From: Polynucleobacter brandtiae
GTDB taxonomy: Bacteria; Pseudomonadota; Gammaproteobacteria; Burkholderiales; Burkholderiaceae
Direction of reading: 5' to 3'
DNA: 64,000 nucleotides
Assembly (NCBI RefSeq): GCF_002797575.1
Contig: NZ_PGTX01000003.1
Location: 186,001 to 250,000 of the forward strand
The notes under the pieces are model-generated. The model was given only the letters and a program-made list of their open reading frames with translations, was not told the DNA's origin and searched no databases. Both the position numbers and the translations under genes were made by a program. Each line of letters starts with the position of its first letter. Positions within the stretch are counted from its first letter, which is position 1. Positions 38,207-48,808 of this stretch are shown here, piece after piece.

Positions 38207-38860
38207 TCAAAAGTGAGGATCTGACTTAATAGCAGTCAAATGAGTTGGGTTGGAGGGCGGAACTGATCCCATAGAAACAATATGCTTAAGCGCTTCTTCA
38301 ACACTCATATCTAACTCTATGGTGTGAGCACGAGGCACAATCATGAAAAACCCAGATGTAGGATTTGGAGTGGTGGGCAAAAATACATTGACATAATCGC
38401 CCCCTAACTTAGCAGCTACTTCCGTCGCAGGGTTACCCGTCTGGAATGCAATAGCCCAAGACTCAGCGTGAGGATAGCGAATCAATAATGCCTTGCTAAA
38501 AGCCTGGCCGCTTCCAGAAAATAAGGTTGAGGAAACCTGTTGAACACTAGAGTAAATAGAGCGCACGATCGGAATGCGATTCATGATGCGATTCCATACC
38601 TTCATCCACCACTGCCCTGCAAAACTAATTGCCAACAAGCCGGTAAACATAATGACGGCAATCACGATCAAGATACCAACTGCCGGTAACTCTCGGAAAT
38701 GTTGCAGTCCTGGGGAAAACTGAATCGGAAATACAGCAATGATGGCATGCATTACAGACCCAAATACACCGTCAAGCAAGCCTAGGCCCCAGGTAATCAC
38801 CCAGATGGTGACAGCCATAGGTGCCCATACTAGGATGCCTGCGATAAAGTATTTTTTCAT
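38207..38860 (-). CDS. DUF502 family membrane protein
   Basis: A 217-residue protein with two membrane segments (about residues 4-30 and 60-85) followed by a conserved cytoplasmic or periplasmic domain (PIVRSIYSSVQQVSSTLF, VFLPTTPNPTSGFFMIVP). It matches the DUF502 family, which has no established biochemical role. It is placed between ubiB and aspS on the same strand. No catalytic residues can be proposed from sequence. Confidence 0.85.
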   Translation of the reverse strand: MKKYFIAGILVWAPMAVTIWVITWGLGLLDGVFGSVMHAIIAVFPIQFSPGLQHFRELPAVGILIVIAVIMFTGLLAISFAGQWWMKVWNRIMNRIPIVRSIYSSVQQVSSTLFSGSGQAFSKALLIRYPHAESWAIAFQTGNPATEVAAKLGGDYVNVFLPTTPNPTSGFFMIVPRAHTIELDMSVEEALKHIVSMGSVPPSNPTHLTAIKSDPHF

Positions 38861-38940
38861 GTAATTTTAAAGTGACTGCTGCTTGCGCTTCGCTTGACCT
38901 TTTATTTTAGCGGGTTAGGCGCAGTATGGCGATAACGCTA

Positions 38941-40524
38941 CTAAAGACTCGAGCCAATCAGCAAAATGCCGGCCAAAAACCCGCCCGCAAACAATAAAGC
39001 CCCAACCAGCAAGCGATGAGTACGCCTTTCTTGCAGTAAAAGGCCTTTTAAGACTTCTAATTCGCCTTTTTGATCTCTTGATTGCACAGGGGGGCGCGAC
39101 AAGGCCTCGGCGATTAAACGGGGTAAAGTTGGCAGAATTTGAGCCCATCCAGGTGCTTCAGCCTTGACTCCGTCTACCAAGGCTCGCCAACCTAGCTGCT
39201 GGCTGATCCATTTTTCTAAGATGGGCTTGGCAGTCTTCCAAAGATCAAGATCGGGGTCGAGTTGACGCGCAAGACCCTCCACATTTAATAAGGTCTTTTG
39301 CAGCAGCGTGAGTTGAGGTTGAATTTCTACTTTGAAACGTCGCGAAGTTTGGAACAAACGCATCAATACGATGCCCAAAGAAATTTCTTTCAAAGGGCGA
39401 TCAAAATAAGGCTCACAAACAGAACGTACTGCCCCTTCTAATTCTTCAACGCGGGTATTGGCAGGAACCCAACCAGATTCGATATGCAACTCTGCAACTC
39501 GGCGGTAATCGCGATTGAAAAAAGCGAGGAAATTCAAGGCAAGATAGCTTTTGTCAGACTGACTCAGTGCCCCCACAATTCCAAAATCAAGTGAAATGAA
39601 GCGGCCAAATGTTTCTGGATCCAAACTAATCATGATGTTTCCAGGATGCATATCCGCATGAAAGAAACCATGCTCAAATACTTGTGTAAAAAAGATCTCT
39701 ACACCATCTGCGGCTAATTTTTTAAAGTCCACTCCTGCAGCTCTTAAATCCGCAGTGCGCCCAATAGAAATACCATTCATTTTTTCCATCACAATGACAT
39801 TGGTATGACATAGATCCCAATACATTTCCGGGATCATCAACTTAGTAGAATCCGCAAAGTAGCGTCGAAGTTGGCTTGCATTTGCAGCCTCCCTCATCAG
39901 GTCTAACTCATCATGTAAGTGAGTATCAAACTCAGCAACATTCTCGCGAGGCTTTAAGCGGCGGCCATCTTCAGAAATCCGCTCAATGATTTTTGCCAAG
40001 TCATACAACAGGGCTAGATCACCCTCAATGACTGGGAGAATACCGGGGCGCAAGACCTTGATGGCTACAGCACGACCCTCCCACTCTGGGTACTTCTCCG
40101 TACCACGTAAAAGACCAAAGTGGACCTGCGCTACAGAGGCGCTCGCTACTGGTGTCGCATCAAATTCAAGGAAAATTTCTGCAATCGGCTTTCCCAATGC
40201 TTTCTCAATGAGGCGGCAAGATTCTTCATTAGAAAAAGGTGGGACTTGATCCTGTAACTTTGCTAATTCATTCGCAATGTCTTCAGGCAATAAATCACGA
40301 CGAGTCGAAAGCACTTGTCCGAACTTAACAAAAATAGGGCCCAGCGCTTCTAAAGCTAACCGAATTCGCATACCTCTGGGTAAAGCTTCCCCAGGCGATG
40401 TCCAGCAAATTATTGTTAACAAGCCACGACGGATTCCCGGCTTCAGAATATCGCGCAGTAAAGGTAACAAACCATAACGCCATGCAGTAAAGAAAATAAA
40501 TGAAAGTCGGGCAAGTCTACGCAC
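38941..40524 (-). CDS. ubiB: Ubiquinone biosynthesis protein kinase-like ATPase UbiB
   Basis: ABC1/ADCK/UbiB atypical kinase-like protein required for ubiquinone synthesis, probably as an ATPase that helps lipid intermediates reach the enzymes. The family KxGQ motif is in [15 protein letters not shown]. The AAS nucleotide-loop equivalent lies in [11 protein letters not shown], and the catalytic-loop equivalent is [13 protein letters not shown] with [10 protein letters not shown]-terminal membrane helix ([20 protein letters not shown]) anchors it. It has 527 residues, 6 bp after ubiJ. Confidence 0.96.
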   Translation of the reverse strand: MRRLARLSFIFFTAWRYGLLPLLRDILKPGIRRGLLTIICWTSPGEALPRGMRIRLALEALGPIFVKFGQVLSTRRDLLPEDIANELAKLQDQVPPFSNEESCRLIEKALGKPIAEIFLEFDATPVASASVAQVHFGLLRGTEKYPEWEGRAVAIKVLRPGILPVIEGDLALLYDLAKIIERISEDGRRLKPRENVAEFDTHLHDELDLMREAANASQLRRYFADSTKLMIPEMYWDLCHTNVIVMEKMNGISIGRTADLRAAGVDFKKLAADGVEIFFTQVFEHGFFHADMHPGNIMISLDPETFGRFISLDFGIVGALSQSDKSYLALNFLAFFNRDYRRVAELHIESGWVPANTRVEELEGAVRSVCEPYFDRPLKEISLGIVLMRLFQTSRRFKVEIQPQLTLLQKTLLNVEGLARQLDPDLDLWKTAKPILEKWISQQLGWRALVDGVKAEAPGWAQILPTLPRLIAEALSRPPVQSRDQKGELEVLKGLLLQERRTHRLLVGALLFAGGFLAGILLIGSSL

Positions 40525-40530
40525 GGTGAA

Positions 40531-41148
40531 CTAACCTTTTTTCTCTAAAAATTGAATACGTTTTTCCATGCGATCCACCGCATCACGTAAAGCGCTTAAT
40601 TCATTCTTGCGAACCATAAAATCCTGCTTATTCAAAAGTATCTTTTTTTCTTCGCTGACGTACTCAACCACATTTTCTAGTAGATCTCTTACTGCAGTAC
40701 GTCCAGATAATATGAGCTTCTGACTCTGCTGTACTGCAAAGTGTGCTGGAGCATCGCCAATAAAGCGCGCTAAATCCTCTTCATACTCCCAGCGAACCTG
40801 ACCAGCGAGTCGACCTAGCAGCTGGGCTAGATCAGCATCACCAGTAATTCGTACTGCCTTAATAGCCTGGTCTCGAAAACTTCCAGAGCTGCCCATTAAT
40901 GCAGTCAACGCATCTGCTGATATTAACAACTCCAAGGTGGGGCCCTCTACAGCTGATGAAGCCCTCAGCAAGCCCTCGAGTGTCAACTCAAAATATAAAT
41001 CTCCTACAGGAAGTTTCAGTAGTATCACCTTGCCTGCATGCCTAGCTAACTCTGACATAGCCCATGGCTCTGCAGTCAGTACATGATTAATGCCACGACA
41101 GGCCGTAGCTGCTGCAATAGAGTGGGTTGTTGGAGAAATAGTGTTCAT
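40531..41148 (-). CDS. ubiJ: Ubiquinone biosynthesis accessory factor UbiJ (SCP2 domain)
   Basis: Lipid-binding accessory factor of the soluble Ubi complex. An N-terminal SCP2-like domain is followed by a C-terminal coiled coil (NELSALRDAVDRMEKRIQFLEKKG), the expected UbiJ layout. It has 205 residues from the ATG at 41148; an in-frame upstream ATG at 41169 would lie inside the terminator hairpin and is less likely. The placement between ubiE and ubiB supports the name strongly. Confidence 0.9.
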   Translation of the reverse strand: MNTISPTTHSIAAATACRGINHVLTAEPWAMSELARHAGKVILLKLPVGDLYFELTLEGLLRASSAVEGPTLELLISADALTALMGSSGSFRDQAIKAVRITGDADLAQLLGRLAGQVRWEYEEDLARFIGDAPAHFAVQQSQKLILSGRTAVRDLLENVVEYVSEEKKILLNKQDFMVRKNELSALRDAVDRMEKRIQFLEKKG

Positions 41149-41154
41149 TAGTGT

Positions 41155-41176
41155 AAAAAACCCGCACAAGTGCGGG
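41155..41176 (-). terminator. Intrinsic terminator after the Tim44-domain gene
   Basis: CCCGCAC-AA-GTGCGGG (41161-41176) is a 7-bp GC-rich stem with a tight loop. On the minus strand it is followed by a run of six T (41160 to 41155). It lies 24 bp past the stop of the Tim44-domain gene and just before ubiJ, so it may reduce readthrough from ubiE into ubiJ-ubiB. Confidence 0.75.
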
Positions 41177-41199
41177 CTTTCAGTGGAAAGTACCTAAGC

Positions 41200-42123
41200 T
41201 TAAACTAACTGCTGGATACCCGCCAGTACCCAACCTCCTGGGCCCGTTACTGGCTTACTGAGATTCCAAACCTCAGTAAAGTTATTGGCAGGTGCATCGG
41301 CTTGCTCTCGGATCATGCCGGAGAACTGAACACTGCAGTAATAGGTATTGTCAGTGGTCTCAACGCCCAAAAGCTGAGCATTCAATGTTACTACCTCTGT
41401 TTGATTAGCGGCATCAGCACGACCTGAAAGATCTTGCTCAATCGTAGCAAACATCTCTGGAGTCGCAAACTCGCGCAAAGCAACTAAATCCATCTTATCC
41501 CAGGCTTTTTGCAAGCCTACAAAGTATTGTTTCGCATTTTCCAAAAAGGCGTACTCATCAAACCCAGGTGGCAAGGTCGATGCGAATGGTGCAGGCGCAG
41601 ACTCGGAAGCGATGACACCAGCACCGCTAAAAGCATTGGCAGCCGGTGTAAACGCGGGCTCTTGTCTGGGCGCCTGATCCATTTGGTTACGCTGCATACC
41701 CTGAGACGGTACTTGTGGGCTACGGCCCGCACCGGAAAGGGCGGGCAACAACTTTCTGATGACAAACATTAATACAAAGCCTGCCAACACTGCTATCAGT
41801 AAGCCAGTAATCATGGAGGAGGCGGCATCGCCTAAGCCAAAATGGGACAACAGGTAACCAATCCCAAGTCCTGCAGCTAAACCACCCAAAATACCACCCA
41901 TGCCTCCAAAGCGGCTGGGGGCCGCAGCAGGGGCTGGCGCTGGAGCGGCTGGTTGAGCCTGCTGCGCTGGTTTTGGAGTGGGGGCAATCTGTTTTTGCAT
42001 TGGTGCACTTGGAGCTTTGCCAATACTTCTGCCGCCACCAAGGCGAGCGGCATCTACATGACTAATAGAAGCAAATAACAAACTAAAACTCACTACAACC
42101 GCTTTGAAAAAATGCTTATTCAT
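41200..42123 (-). CDS. Tim44-domain membrane protein
   Basis: A 307-residue protein with an N-terminal signal or membrane segment (AVVVSFSLLFASISHVDA), a Pro/Ala/Gln-rich linker (about 45-85), a glycine-rich hydrophobic region and membrane helix (about 85-140), and a C-terminal Tim44-like domain (about 190-305). Tim44-like bacterial proteins have no settled role; membrane or lipid association is inferred. The ribosome-binding site AGGAGACA (42136 to 42129) is a perfect complement to the CU-rich segment of the candidate small RNA at 30.7 kb. Confidence 0.85.
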   Translation of the reverse strand: MNKHFFKAVVVSFSLLFASISHVDAARLGGGRSIGKAPSAPMQKQIAPTPKPAQQAQPAAPAPAPAAAPSRFGGMGGILGGLAAGLGIGYLLSHFGLGDAASSMITGLLIAVLAGFVLMFVIRKLLPALSGAGRSPQVPSQGMQRNQMDQAPRQEPAFTPAANAFSGAGVIASESAPAPFASTLPPGFDEYAFLENAKQYFVGLQKAWDKMDLVALREFATPEMFATIEQDLSGRADAANQTEVVTLNAQLLGVETTDNTYYCSVQFSGMIREQADAPANNFTEVWNLSKPVTGPGGWVLAGIQQLV

Positions 42124-42179
42124 CTTTTTGTCTCCTATGGAACTGCTTTAATTCTTAAGTGCTAAAAATATCAGGACTA

Positions 42180-42923
42180 TTAGTATTTAATACCAATATG
42201 CAAAGCAACGATACCCCCAGTCATCCTATGGGTATCGACTTCATCAAAGCCAACAGACAACATCAACTCTTTCAGAGCTTGTGCATCGGGGTGCATACGG
42301 ATAGACTCCGCCAAATAACGGTAACTTTCAGCATCTTGGGCGATCTTTTCTCCCAGCCAAGGTAAAACCTTAAATGAGTAAGCGTCATAGGCAGGCTTCA
42401 GAAAAGTATCGGGTTGAGAAAATTCGAGAACTAATACTCGCCCCCCTGGCTTGATTACCCTGCACATTTCTCCCAAGGCAACATCCTTATGGGTCATATT
42501 GCGTAAACCAAAAGCGACTGTTACAACATCAAAATGGTTATCCGGAAAAGGAATTTTTTCTGCATCAAATTGAACACAAGGTAGAGCAAGGCCTTGGTCT
42601 AACTGACGATCGCGGCCCACTCCCAGCATGGATGCATTAATGTCACTTAGCCATACTTGTGCGTCATGATTCTGACCCCAACCCGCTGCGCGAGCAAATG
42701 CCGCCGCAAGATCTCCAGTTCCGCCGGCAATATCCAAAACCTTTTGACCAGGGCGAACTTGGGCACGGGCAATCGTCACTTTTTTCCACAAGCGATGTAA
42801 ACCGAATGACATAAAGTCATTCATCACATCATATTTACTTGCTACCGAATGAAAGACCTCTGCGACCTTCCCAGCTTTTTCTGTCTCATCGACACTCTGA
42901 TATCCAAAATGCGTTTTACTCAT
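42180..42923 (-). CDS. ubiE: Ubiquinone/menaquinone methyltransferase UbiE
   Basis: SAM-dependent C-methyltransferase acting at C2 of the demethoxy-quinol ring. The SAM motif is [15 protein letters not shown], and the family block [17 protein letters not shown] and C-terminal [14 protein letters not shown] are canonical. It has 247 residues. Its ATG overlaps the stop of the DUF971 gene by one base, so the two are coupled. Confidence 0.97.
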   Translation of the reverse strand: MSKTHFGYQSVDETEKAGKVAEVFHSVASKYDVMNDFMSFGLHRLWKKVTIARAQVRPGQKVLDIAGGTGDLAAAFARAAGWGQNHDAQVWLSDINASMLGVGRDRQLDQGLALPCVQFDAEKIPFPDNHFDVVTVAFGLRNMTHKDVALGEMCRVIKPGGRVLVLEFSQPDTFLKPAYDAYSFKVLPWLGEKIAQDAESYRYLAESIRMHPDAQALKELMLSVGFDEVDTHRMTGGIVALHIGIKY

Positions 42924-43312
42924 CAGTGGGTACCGCAGGACTTTCCACCAGCTACATTCATTGGCGCATCTCGATCAACACCGGCGGCAGCTAATTTGTC
43001 TAAATGCTCTTTCCATATAGAGTCATGATGCTCACAGAGAAACTGAAGGTAGTCCCAAGAATACAAACCAGAGTCATGCCCATCAGAAAAGGAGGGTTTA
43101 ATAGCGTAGTGACCAACTGGCTCAATATTGGCGATCAATACCTCTCGCTTACCCGTTTGCAAAGTCTCTTGCCCAGGGCCATGTCCTTGGACTTCGGCAG
43201 AGGGAGACACTACTCTCAGAAATTCAAACGGTAGACGAAATACATGGCCATCCTGATAAGTTAACTCTAAAACCTTAGAGTGCTGGTGTACCACGATGTT
43301 TGTTGGAATCAT
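42923..43312 (-). CDS. DUF971 protein (gamma-butyrobetaine hydroxylase N-terminal-like)
   Basis: A 129-residue protein built around the DUF971 fold ([20 protein letters not shown] ... [20 protein letters not shown]). In eukaryotic relatives this is a small zinc-binding domain. The C terminus ends in CGTH, a possible metal or Fe-S ligand. Start and stop each overlap a neighbour by one base, so it is translationally linked to both the oxidoreductase and ubiE. The function is unknown. Confidence 0.85.
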   Translation of the reverse strand: MIPTNIVVHQHSKVLELTYQDGHVFRLPFEFLRVVSPSAEVQGHGPGQETLQTGKREVLIANIEPVGHYAIKPSFSDGHDSGLYSWDYLQFLCEHHDSIWKEHLDKLAAAGVDRDAPMNVAGGKSCGTH

Positions 43313-46300
43313 TAAACCAATACCCTTTCAATACCGCCTTGATTAGCTCTAGCAACATAGTCTTGCATCCAATCTGGGCCTAATAATTTCTGAGCCATCT
43401 CGACTACGATGTAATCTGCAGTAGTTCCGCTATCAGCATCAAAGCGGCTGAGACCCTGCAAACACGATGGGCAACTAGTCAGAACCTTCACTTCACCCGT
43501 GAAATTACCTTCGCGCAAAGCATCGGCACCCTTCTCCATTTCAATCTCTTTACGAAAGCGTATTTGTGTTGAGATATCAGGGCGAGTCACTGCCAAGGTT
43601 CCCGACTCACCACAGCAACGCTCATTCTTCTCTATGGCCTTGCCATCTTCTTGCTGTATCAACTCATTGACCGTCTTCATAGGATCTTGCAACTTCATCG
43701 GAGAATGGCATGGGTCGTGATACATATATTTAACCCCAGTCACATTTGTTAGCTTCACACCTTTTTCTAGCAGATATTCATGAATATCAATAATGCGACA
43801 TCCAGGGAAAATCTGATCAAACTGGTAGCCCGCTAGTTGGTCATAGCAAGTTCCACAAGAAACAACTACCGTCTTGATATCTAAGTAATTTAAGGTGTTC
43901 GCTACGCGGTGGAAAAGAACCCGATTGTCGGTAATCATTTTTTCGGCTTTATCGAAATCACCATTACCGCGCTGAGGATATCCGCAGCAAAGATAACCCG
44001 GAGGCAATACTGTTTGGACGCCGACATTCCATAACATGGCTTGTGTTGCCAATCCTACTTGCGAAAACAAGCGCTCGGAGCCACAGCCTGGGAAATAAAA
44101 TACCGCCTCAGTATCTGCCGTCGTTGTTTTTGGGTCCCGAATAATCGGCACGTAGTTTGCATCTTCAATATCAAGCAAGGCTCTAGCAGTTTTCTTAGGC
44201 AAATTTCCGGGCATCTTCTTATTAATGAAGAAGATCACCTGTTCTTTTATCGCAGGCTTACCAACAGTAGCCGGTGGATGAGCCGTTTGCTTACGGGCAA
44301 ACTTGCGCAATACGTCATTACCTAAGCGTTGCGCTTTGTAGCCCCAGCCAATCATGACTTTGCGAGCCAAGTTAATCGTGTCTGGATTAGTCGCATTCAA
44401 AAAGAACATGGATGCTGCCGTGCCGGGATTGAATTTTTGCTGACCCATTTTGCGCAATAAATTGCGCATATTCATCGACACTTCACCAAAGTCAATATTC
44501 ACTGGGCAGGGTGTCAAGCACTTATGACAAACTGTGCAATGTGCTGCAACGTCATCAAACATTTCCCAGTGTCGTATCGAAATGCCGCGGCGGGTTTGCT
44601 CTTCATACAAGAAGGCTTCAATCAGCAACGAAGTAGCTAAAATTTTGTCACGTGGACTATAGAGTAAGTTAGCGCGTGGTACATGAGTTGCGCAAACTGG
44701 TTTGCACTTACCGCAACGCAAGCAGTCTTTGATGCTGTCAGCAATCGCGCCGATGTCACTCTGCTGCATGATGATGGACTCATGGCCCATTAAGCCAAAG
44801 CTAGGGGTATAAGCCATGCTTAGGTCAGCATTTGGCATTAACTTGCCTTTATTAAATCGACCCTCAGGATCCACGCGATTTTTGTAGCTGCGGAAATCTT
44901 TTAACTCTTCTTCCGTCAAGTATTCTAACTTCGTGATACCAATTCCATGCTCCCCTGAAATCACGCCATCTAAAGAGCGTGCCAGCTTCATAATGCGATC
45001 AACAGAGCGATGTGCGTCTTGCAACATCTCATAATCATCTGAGTTCACTGGAATATTGGTATGAACGTTGCCATCACCTGCATGCATATGCAGCGCCACA
45101 AAAACCCGCTTGCGTAAGATCTTCTGATGAATGGCCTCTAGCTCACTCAAAATCGGTTTAAATGCCAAACCGCCAAAAATGATTCTGAGCTCTGCGCGTA
45201 CCTCTGATTTCCAAGAAGAACGCAAACTGTAGTTTTGCAAATCCGGAAAATAAATATCCATCTGAGTTAACCACTCAGACCATCGCGCCCGCACATTAGC
45301 AATTAATTCAAGCGCCTGCTGTACGCGATCACCTAAAATTTCTGCGGTTGAGATATCGCCATCTTCTTCAGTTGACTTACCCAGAGGTAATGGACTCTTA
45401 TTGAGAAAAGATTCAAGACCATCTAAAACCTGTAGTTTGTTTTTCAGAGATAGTTCAATATTGATACGCTCAATACCATCGGTGTACTCACCCATGCGAG
45501 GCAAGGGAATCACCACATCTTCATTAATTTTGAAGGCGTTGGTGTGGCGTGCAATCGCCGCGGTACGGGCACGGTCTAACCAAAACTTTTTACGTGCCTC
45601 AGCACTGACGGCTACAAAACCCTCACCTACACGAAGATTAGCCATGCGAACCACTTCACTAGTGGCTGCAGCTACTGCCTCTTCGTTATCCCCAGCAATA
45701 TCCCCAATTAAAACCATTTTTGGCATGCTGTTGCGCTTGGACTTCGTCGAGTAACCCACCGCTCGTAAGTACCGATCATCTAAGTGCTCTAAGCCAGCCA
45801 ATATTGGTCCACCATCTTTAGTTAAACCATCGAGGTAAGCCTTAATTTCAACAATACTAGGAATTGCTTCTCGGGCTTGTCCAAAAAACTCTAAACAAAC
45901 AGTGCGCATATACGTTGGCATGCGATGCAAGATCCAAGTAGCACTGGTAATAAGGCCATCACAGCCCTCTTTTTGAACACCTGGTAAGCCGGACAAAAAC
46001 TTATCGGTAACGTCTTTACCCAAACCTTCTTTGCGAAATTTCTTACCTGCAACTTCTAGTATTTCTGTTTTGAGCACACGTGTACCCGGCTCGCTTAAGC
46101 CATCAGACCAGGTTAATTGAAAGCGCACCTGATCGACTACATGAATTTTTCCCAAATTATGGTCAAGACGCTCAACGTCTAACCAGTTACCTTCTGGGTC
46201 TACCATCCGCCAACTAGCTAAGTTATCTAATGCAGTACCCCAAAGCACTGCTTTTTTACCGCCTGCATTCATGGCAATATTGCCGCCGATGCAACTAGCA

Positions 46301-47154
46301 TCAGCTGATGTAGGATCCACTGCAAATACCAATCCGACACGATCTGCTGCGTCTGCGACACGACGAGTCACTACGCCTGCACCAGTAAAAATGGTCGAGA
46401 CCTCATGGTCAACGCCTGGCAAGCGCTTACTTTTAACGCCATCGATTTGCTCAAGCTTTTCAGTGTTAATGACTGCTGACAACGCATAAAGCGGAATAGC
46501 ACCGCCGGTATAGCCAGTACCACCGCCACGGGGAACAATGGTCAAGCCCAACTCAATACAGGCTTTTACTAAACCAGGGATTTCTGATTCGTAATCTGGC
46601 TTTAATACCACCAACGGAAACTCCACACGCCAATCTGTTGCATCTGTAACGTGTGCCGCGCGCGATACGCCATCAAAGCAAATGTTATCAGTCGCAGTAT
46701 GCCGACCCAGAAGCTTAAGAGCACGCTTACGAATTTCTGCAACCTCTTTAAATCCTTGCTCAAAACGTTCTACAGCACCATGGGCAGCTTGCAATAAGAT
46801 TTGCACTTGCTCAGCTGACTCGCCGCTAGATCGCTTCTTCACTTCGCCAAGGCGATGCCAGAGTGCATCAATGAGCAATTGACGGCGATTCGCGTTATCT
46901 AATAAATCATCTTGAAGAAACGGATTGCGTTGAACCACCCAGATATCACCCAACACCTCAAATAGCATACGAGCCGAGCGCCCTGTACGACGAACGCCAC
47001 GAAGATCATTCAGCACACGCCAAGATTCCTCACCCAACAGGCGAATCACGATCTCACGATCGGAAAACGAGGTGTAGTTGTAAGGAATTTCGCGGAGGCG
47101 GGGAGAGCCCGCATCAGCGTTCAATAACTGGGTTAAACCTAAGGGTGCGTTCAT
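43312..47154 (-). CDS. Giant FAD-linked oxidoreductase with 4Fe-4S and CCG domains (DUF3683)
   Basis: A fusion of about 1280 residues. In order: an N-terminal DUF3683 region (1-150), an FAD_binding_4 domain ([17 protein letters not shown]), an FAD-oxidase C-terminal domain ([14 protein letters not shown] and [14 protein letters not shown]), two 4Fe-4S motifs ([11 protein letters not shown] and [14 protein letters not shown]), and two CCG domains ([28 protein letters not shown], then [29 protein letters not shown]). This combines D-2-hydroxyacid dehydrogenase (Dld/GlcD) and GlpC/LldE modules in one chain. The substrate, perhaps D-lactate or glycolate, cannot be fixed. The start is ATG at 47154 ([16 protein letters not shown]); the frame is open to 47229. 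Confidence 0.9.
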   Translation of the reverse strand: MNAPLGLTQLLNADAGSPRLREIPYNYTSFSDREIVIRLLGEESWRVLNDLRGVRRTGRSARMLFEVLGDIWVVQRNPFLQDDLLDNANRRQLLIDALWHRLGEVKKRSSGESAEQVQILLQAAHGAVERFEQGFKEVAEIRKRALKLLGRHTATDNICFDGVSRAAHVTDATDWRVEFPLVVLKPDYESEIPGLVKACIELGLTIVPRGGGTGYTGGAIPLYALSAVINTEKLEQIDGVKSKRLPGVDHEVSTIFTGAGVVTRRVADAADRVGLVFAVDPTSADASCIGGNIAMNAGGKKAVLWGTALDNLASWRMVDPEGNWLDVERLDHNLGKIHVVDQVRFQLTWSDGLSEPGTRVLKTEILEVAGKKFRKEGLGKDVTDKFLSGLPGVQKEGCDGLITSATWILHRMPTYMRTVCLEFFGQAREAIPSIVEIKAYLDGLTKDGGPILAGLEHLDDRYLRAVGYSTKSKRNSMPKMVLIGDIAGDNEEAVAAATSEVVRMANLRVGEGFVAVSAEARKKFWLDRARTAAIARHTNAFKINEDVVIPLPRMGEYTDGIERINIELSLKNKLQVLDGLESFLNKSPLPLGKSTEEDGDISTAEILGDRVQQALELIANVRARWSEWLTQMDIYFPDLQNYSLRSSWKSEVRAELRIIFGGLAFKPILSELEAIHQKILRKRVFVALHMHAGDGNVHTNIPVNSDDYEMLQDAHRSVDRIMKLARSLDGVISGEHGIGITKLEYLTEEELKDFRSYKNRVDPEGRFNKGKLMPNADLSMAYTPSFGLMGHESIIMQQSDIGAIADSIKDCLRCGKCKPVCATHVPRANLLYSPRDKILATSLLIEAFLYEEQTRRGISIRHWEMFDDVAAHCTVCHKCLTPCPVNIDFGEVSMNMRNLLRKMGQQKFNPGTAASMFFLNATNPDTINLARKVMIGWGYKAQRLGNDVLRKFARKQTAHPPATVGKPAIKEQVIFFINKKMPGNLPKKTARALLDIEDANYVPIIRDPKTTTADTEAVFYFPGCGSERLFSQVGLATQAMLWNVGVQTVLPPGYLCCGYPQRGNGDFDKAEKMITDNRVLFHRVANTLNYLDIKTVVVSCGTCYDQLAGYQFDQIFPGCRIIDIHEYLLEKGVKLTNVTGVKYMYHDPCHSPMKLQDPMKTVNELIQQEDGKAIEKNERCCGESGTLAVTRPDISTQIRFRKEIEMEKGADALREGNFTGEVKVLTSCPSCLQGLSRFDADSGTTADYIVVEMAQKLLGPDWMQDYVARANQGGIERVLV

Positions 47155-47228
47155 AGCGTCATAACTGATAAATATACATTTTAATTGAGGAAGTTCATAT
47201 TGGCAGGAAACCCAGAAAGTTATCGCCA

Positions 47229-47257
47229 AAAGGGATAAACCCTTTCAAATTGAAGGG
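47229..47257 (+). promoter_or_regulatory. Overlapping inverted repeats in the ilvA leader
   Basis: AAAGGG-ATAAA-CCCTTT (47229-47245) forms one hairpin. CCCTT-(T)-CAA / TTG-AAGGG (47240-47257) forms another that shares the CCCTT arm, so the two exclude each other. They end 30 bp before the ilvA start. No leader peptide rich in branched-chain codons and no T-run are seen, so classical attenuation is not supported. Confidence 0.25.
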
Positions 47258-47287
47258 CTTAGGCCTCATTCATGGTACGCTCAACAG

Positions 47288-48808
47288 ATGGCAACGAACT
47301 ATTTAAAGAAAATTTTATCGGCCCGTGTCTACGATGTGGCCAGAGAAACAGAGCTCCAGTTAGCCCCCGAACTTACCAAGCGCTTAGGTAACCAGATTTT
47401 GCTCAAACGAGAGGATAACCAGCCGGTGTTCTCTTTCAAACTGCGTGGCGCCTATAACAAAATGGTGAATTTACCCCCTGAGGCCTTAAAACGCGGAGTA
47501 ATCGCTGCTTCAGCCGGCAACCATGCCCAAGGAGTAGCCTTAGCAGCTGCCAAAATGAAGTGCAAGGCTGTGATCGTTATGCCGCTAACCACTCCCAGCC
47601 TCAAAGTTGATGCTGTAAAGGCTCGAGGAGGCTCTTGGGTTGAAGTCATCCTACATGGAGAATCCTACAGTGATGCCTTTCAATATTCTGAGCTTTTGGA
47701 GAAAAAACGGGGATTGACCTTTGTTCACCCTTTTGACGACCCTGATGTCATCGCTGGCCAGGGCACGATTGCCCTAGAGATCTTTGCGCAACATCCAGCC
47801 CCGATAGATGCCATTTTTGTAGCTATTGGCGGGGGCGGCTTAATTGCTGGCATTGGTGAATATGTCAAAGCTGTAAGCCCAAAAACGAAAGTAATTGGCG
47901 TTCAATCTGTTGATTCAGATGCCATGAGAAGATCACTAGAAGCCAATAAGCGCATTGAAATGAAAGATGTTGGTCTGTTTTCCGATGGTACTGCGGTAAA
48001 GCTGGTTGGCAAAGAAACGTTTCGTATTTGCAAGCGCGTAGTCGATGACATTATTACGGTAGATACCGATGAAATCTGTGCGGCGATCAATGATGTCTTC
48101 ACTGACACTCGCAGTATTTTGGAGCCTGCTGGCGCTCTAGCCATTGCTGGTATGAAAAAATATGTTAAAAAACATCGCCTCAAAAAGAAAACCTTGGTTG
48201 CCGTTGCCTGTGGCGCCAACATGAACTTTAGTCGCCTGCGTTTTGTTGCTGAGCGTGCGGATGTAGGTGAAAGCCGTGAAGCTGTTTTTGCCGTCACTAT
48301 CCCAGAAGAACGTGGCTCCTTTAAACGTTTTTGTGAATTATTGGGCAATCGTAACGTGACGGAATTTAACTACCGTATCGCCGATCAAAGTGAAGCCCAT
48401 ATTTTTATTGGCATTGCCACACAGAAAGCAACGGATAGCACCGAGATTGCAAAACATTTTCGTAAGGCAAAATTTTCGACCATTGATTTAACGCATGATG
48501 AGTTAGCTAAATCCCACCTACGCCACATGGTCGGAGGCCGATCAGCCCTTGCTCAAGATGAGCTGCTATACCGTTTTGAATTCCCGGAACGCCCAGGTGC
48601 GTTAATGAGATTTCTGACCAGCATGGCACCGAACTGGAATATCAGCCTCTTTCATTACCGTAACCATGGCGCTGATTATGGTCGCATCTTGGTAGGGATC
48701 CAGGTACCCAAGAATGAGCAAAAACAATTTCAACATTTTTTAGCTAGCTTGGGATATCCGCATTGGAATGAAACCGATAACCCTGCTTACCGTCTCTTCT
48801 TAAAATAA
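47288..48808 (+). CDS. ilvA: Threonine dehydratase (deaminase), biosynthetic IlvA
   Basis: PLP enzyme converting threonine to 2-oxobutanoate, the first step toward isoleucine. The PLP lysine is in FSFKLRGAYNKM and the phosphate-binding glycine loop in AIGGGGLIAGI. Two ACT-like regulatory repeats fill the C-terminal 180 residues (starting VFAVTIPEERGSFKRF and YRFEFPERPGALMRF), which makes it the allosteric biosynthetic form. It has 506 residues. Its stop overlaps the next gene's ATG by one base. Confidence 0.96.
   Translation: MATNYLKKILSARVYDVARETELQLAPELTKRLGNQILLKREDNQPVFSFKLRGAYNKMVNLPPEALKRGVIAASAGNHAQGVALAAAKMKCKAVIVMPLTTPSLKVDAVKARGGSWVEVILHGESYSDAFQYSELLEKKRGLTFVHPFDDPDVIAGQGTIALEIFAQHPAPIDAIFVAIGGGGLIAGIGEYVKAVSPKTKVIGVQSVDSDAMRRSLEANKRIEMKDVGLFSDGTAVKLVGKETFRICKRVVDDIITVDTDEICAAINDVFTDTRSILEPAGALAIAGMKKYVKKHRLKKKTLVAVACGANMNFSRLRFVAERADVGESREAVFAVTIPEERGSFKRFCELLGNRNVTEFNYRIADQSEAHIFIGIATQKATDSTEIAKHFRKAKFSTIDLTHDELAKSHLRHMVGGRSALAQDELLYRFEFPERPGALMRFLTSMAPNWNISLFHYRNHGADYGRILVGIQVPKNEQKQFQHFLASLGYPHWNETDNPAYRLFLK

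Noticed and set aside
45401..45754. 117-codon open frame antisense to the FAD oxidoreductase
   Set aside because: Shadow of a conserved gene in another frame; no ribosome site and low-complexity Ser/Arg/Ala composition.
47902..48348. 148-codon open frame antisense to ilvA
   Set aside because: It lies entirely within the strongly conserved ilvA coding sequence; the translation is a Ser/Arg/Thr-rich shadow with no domain.
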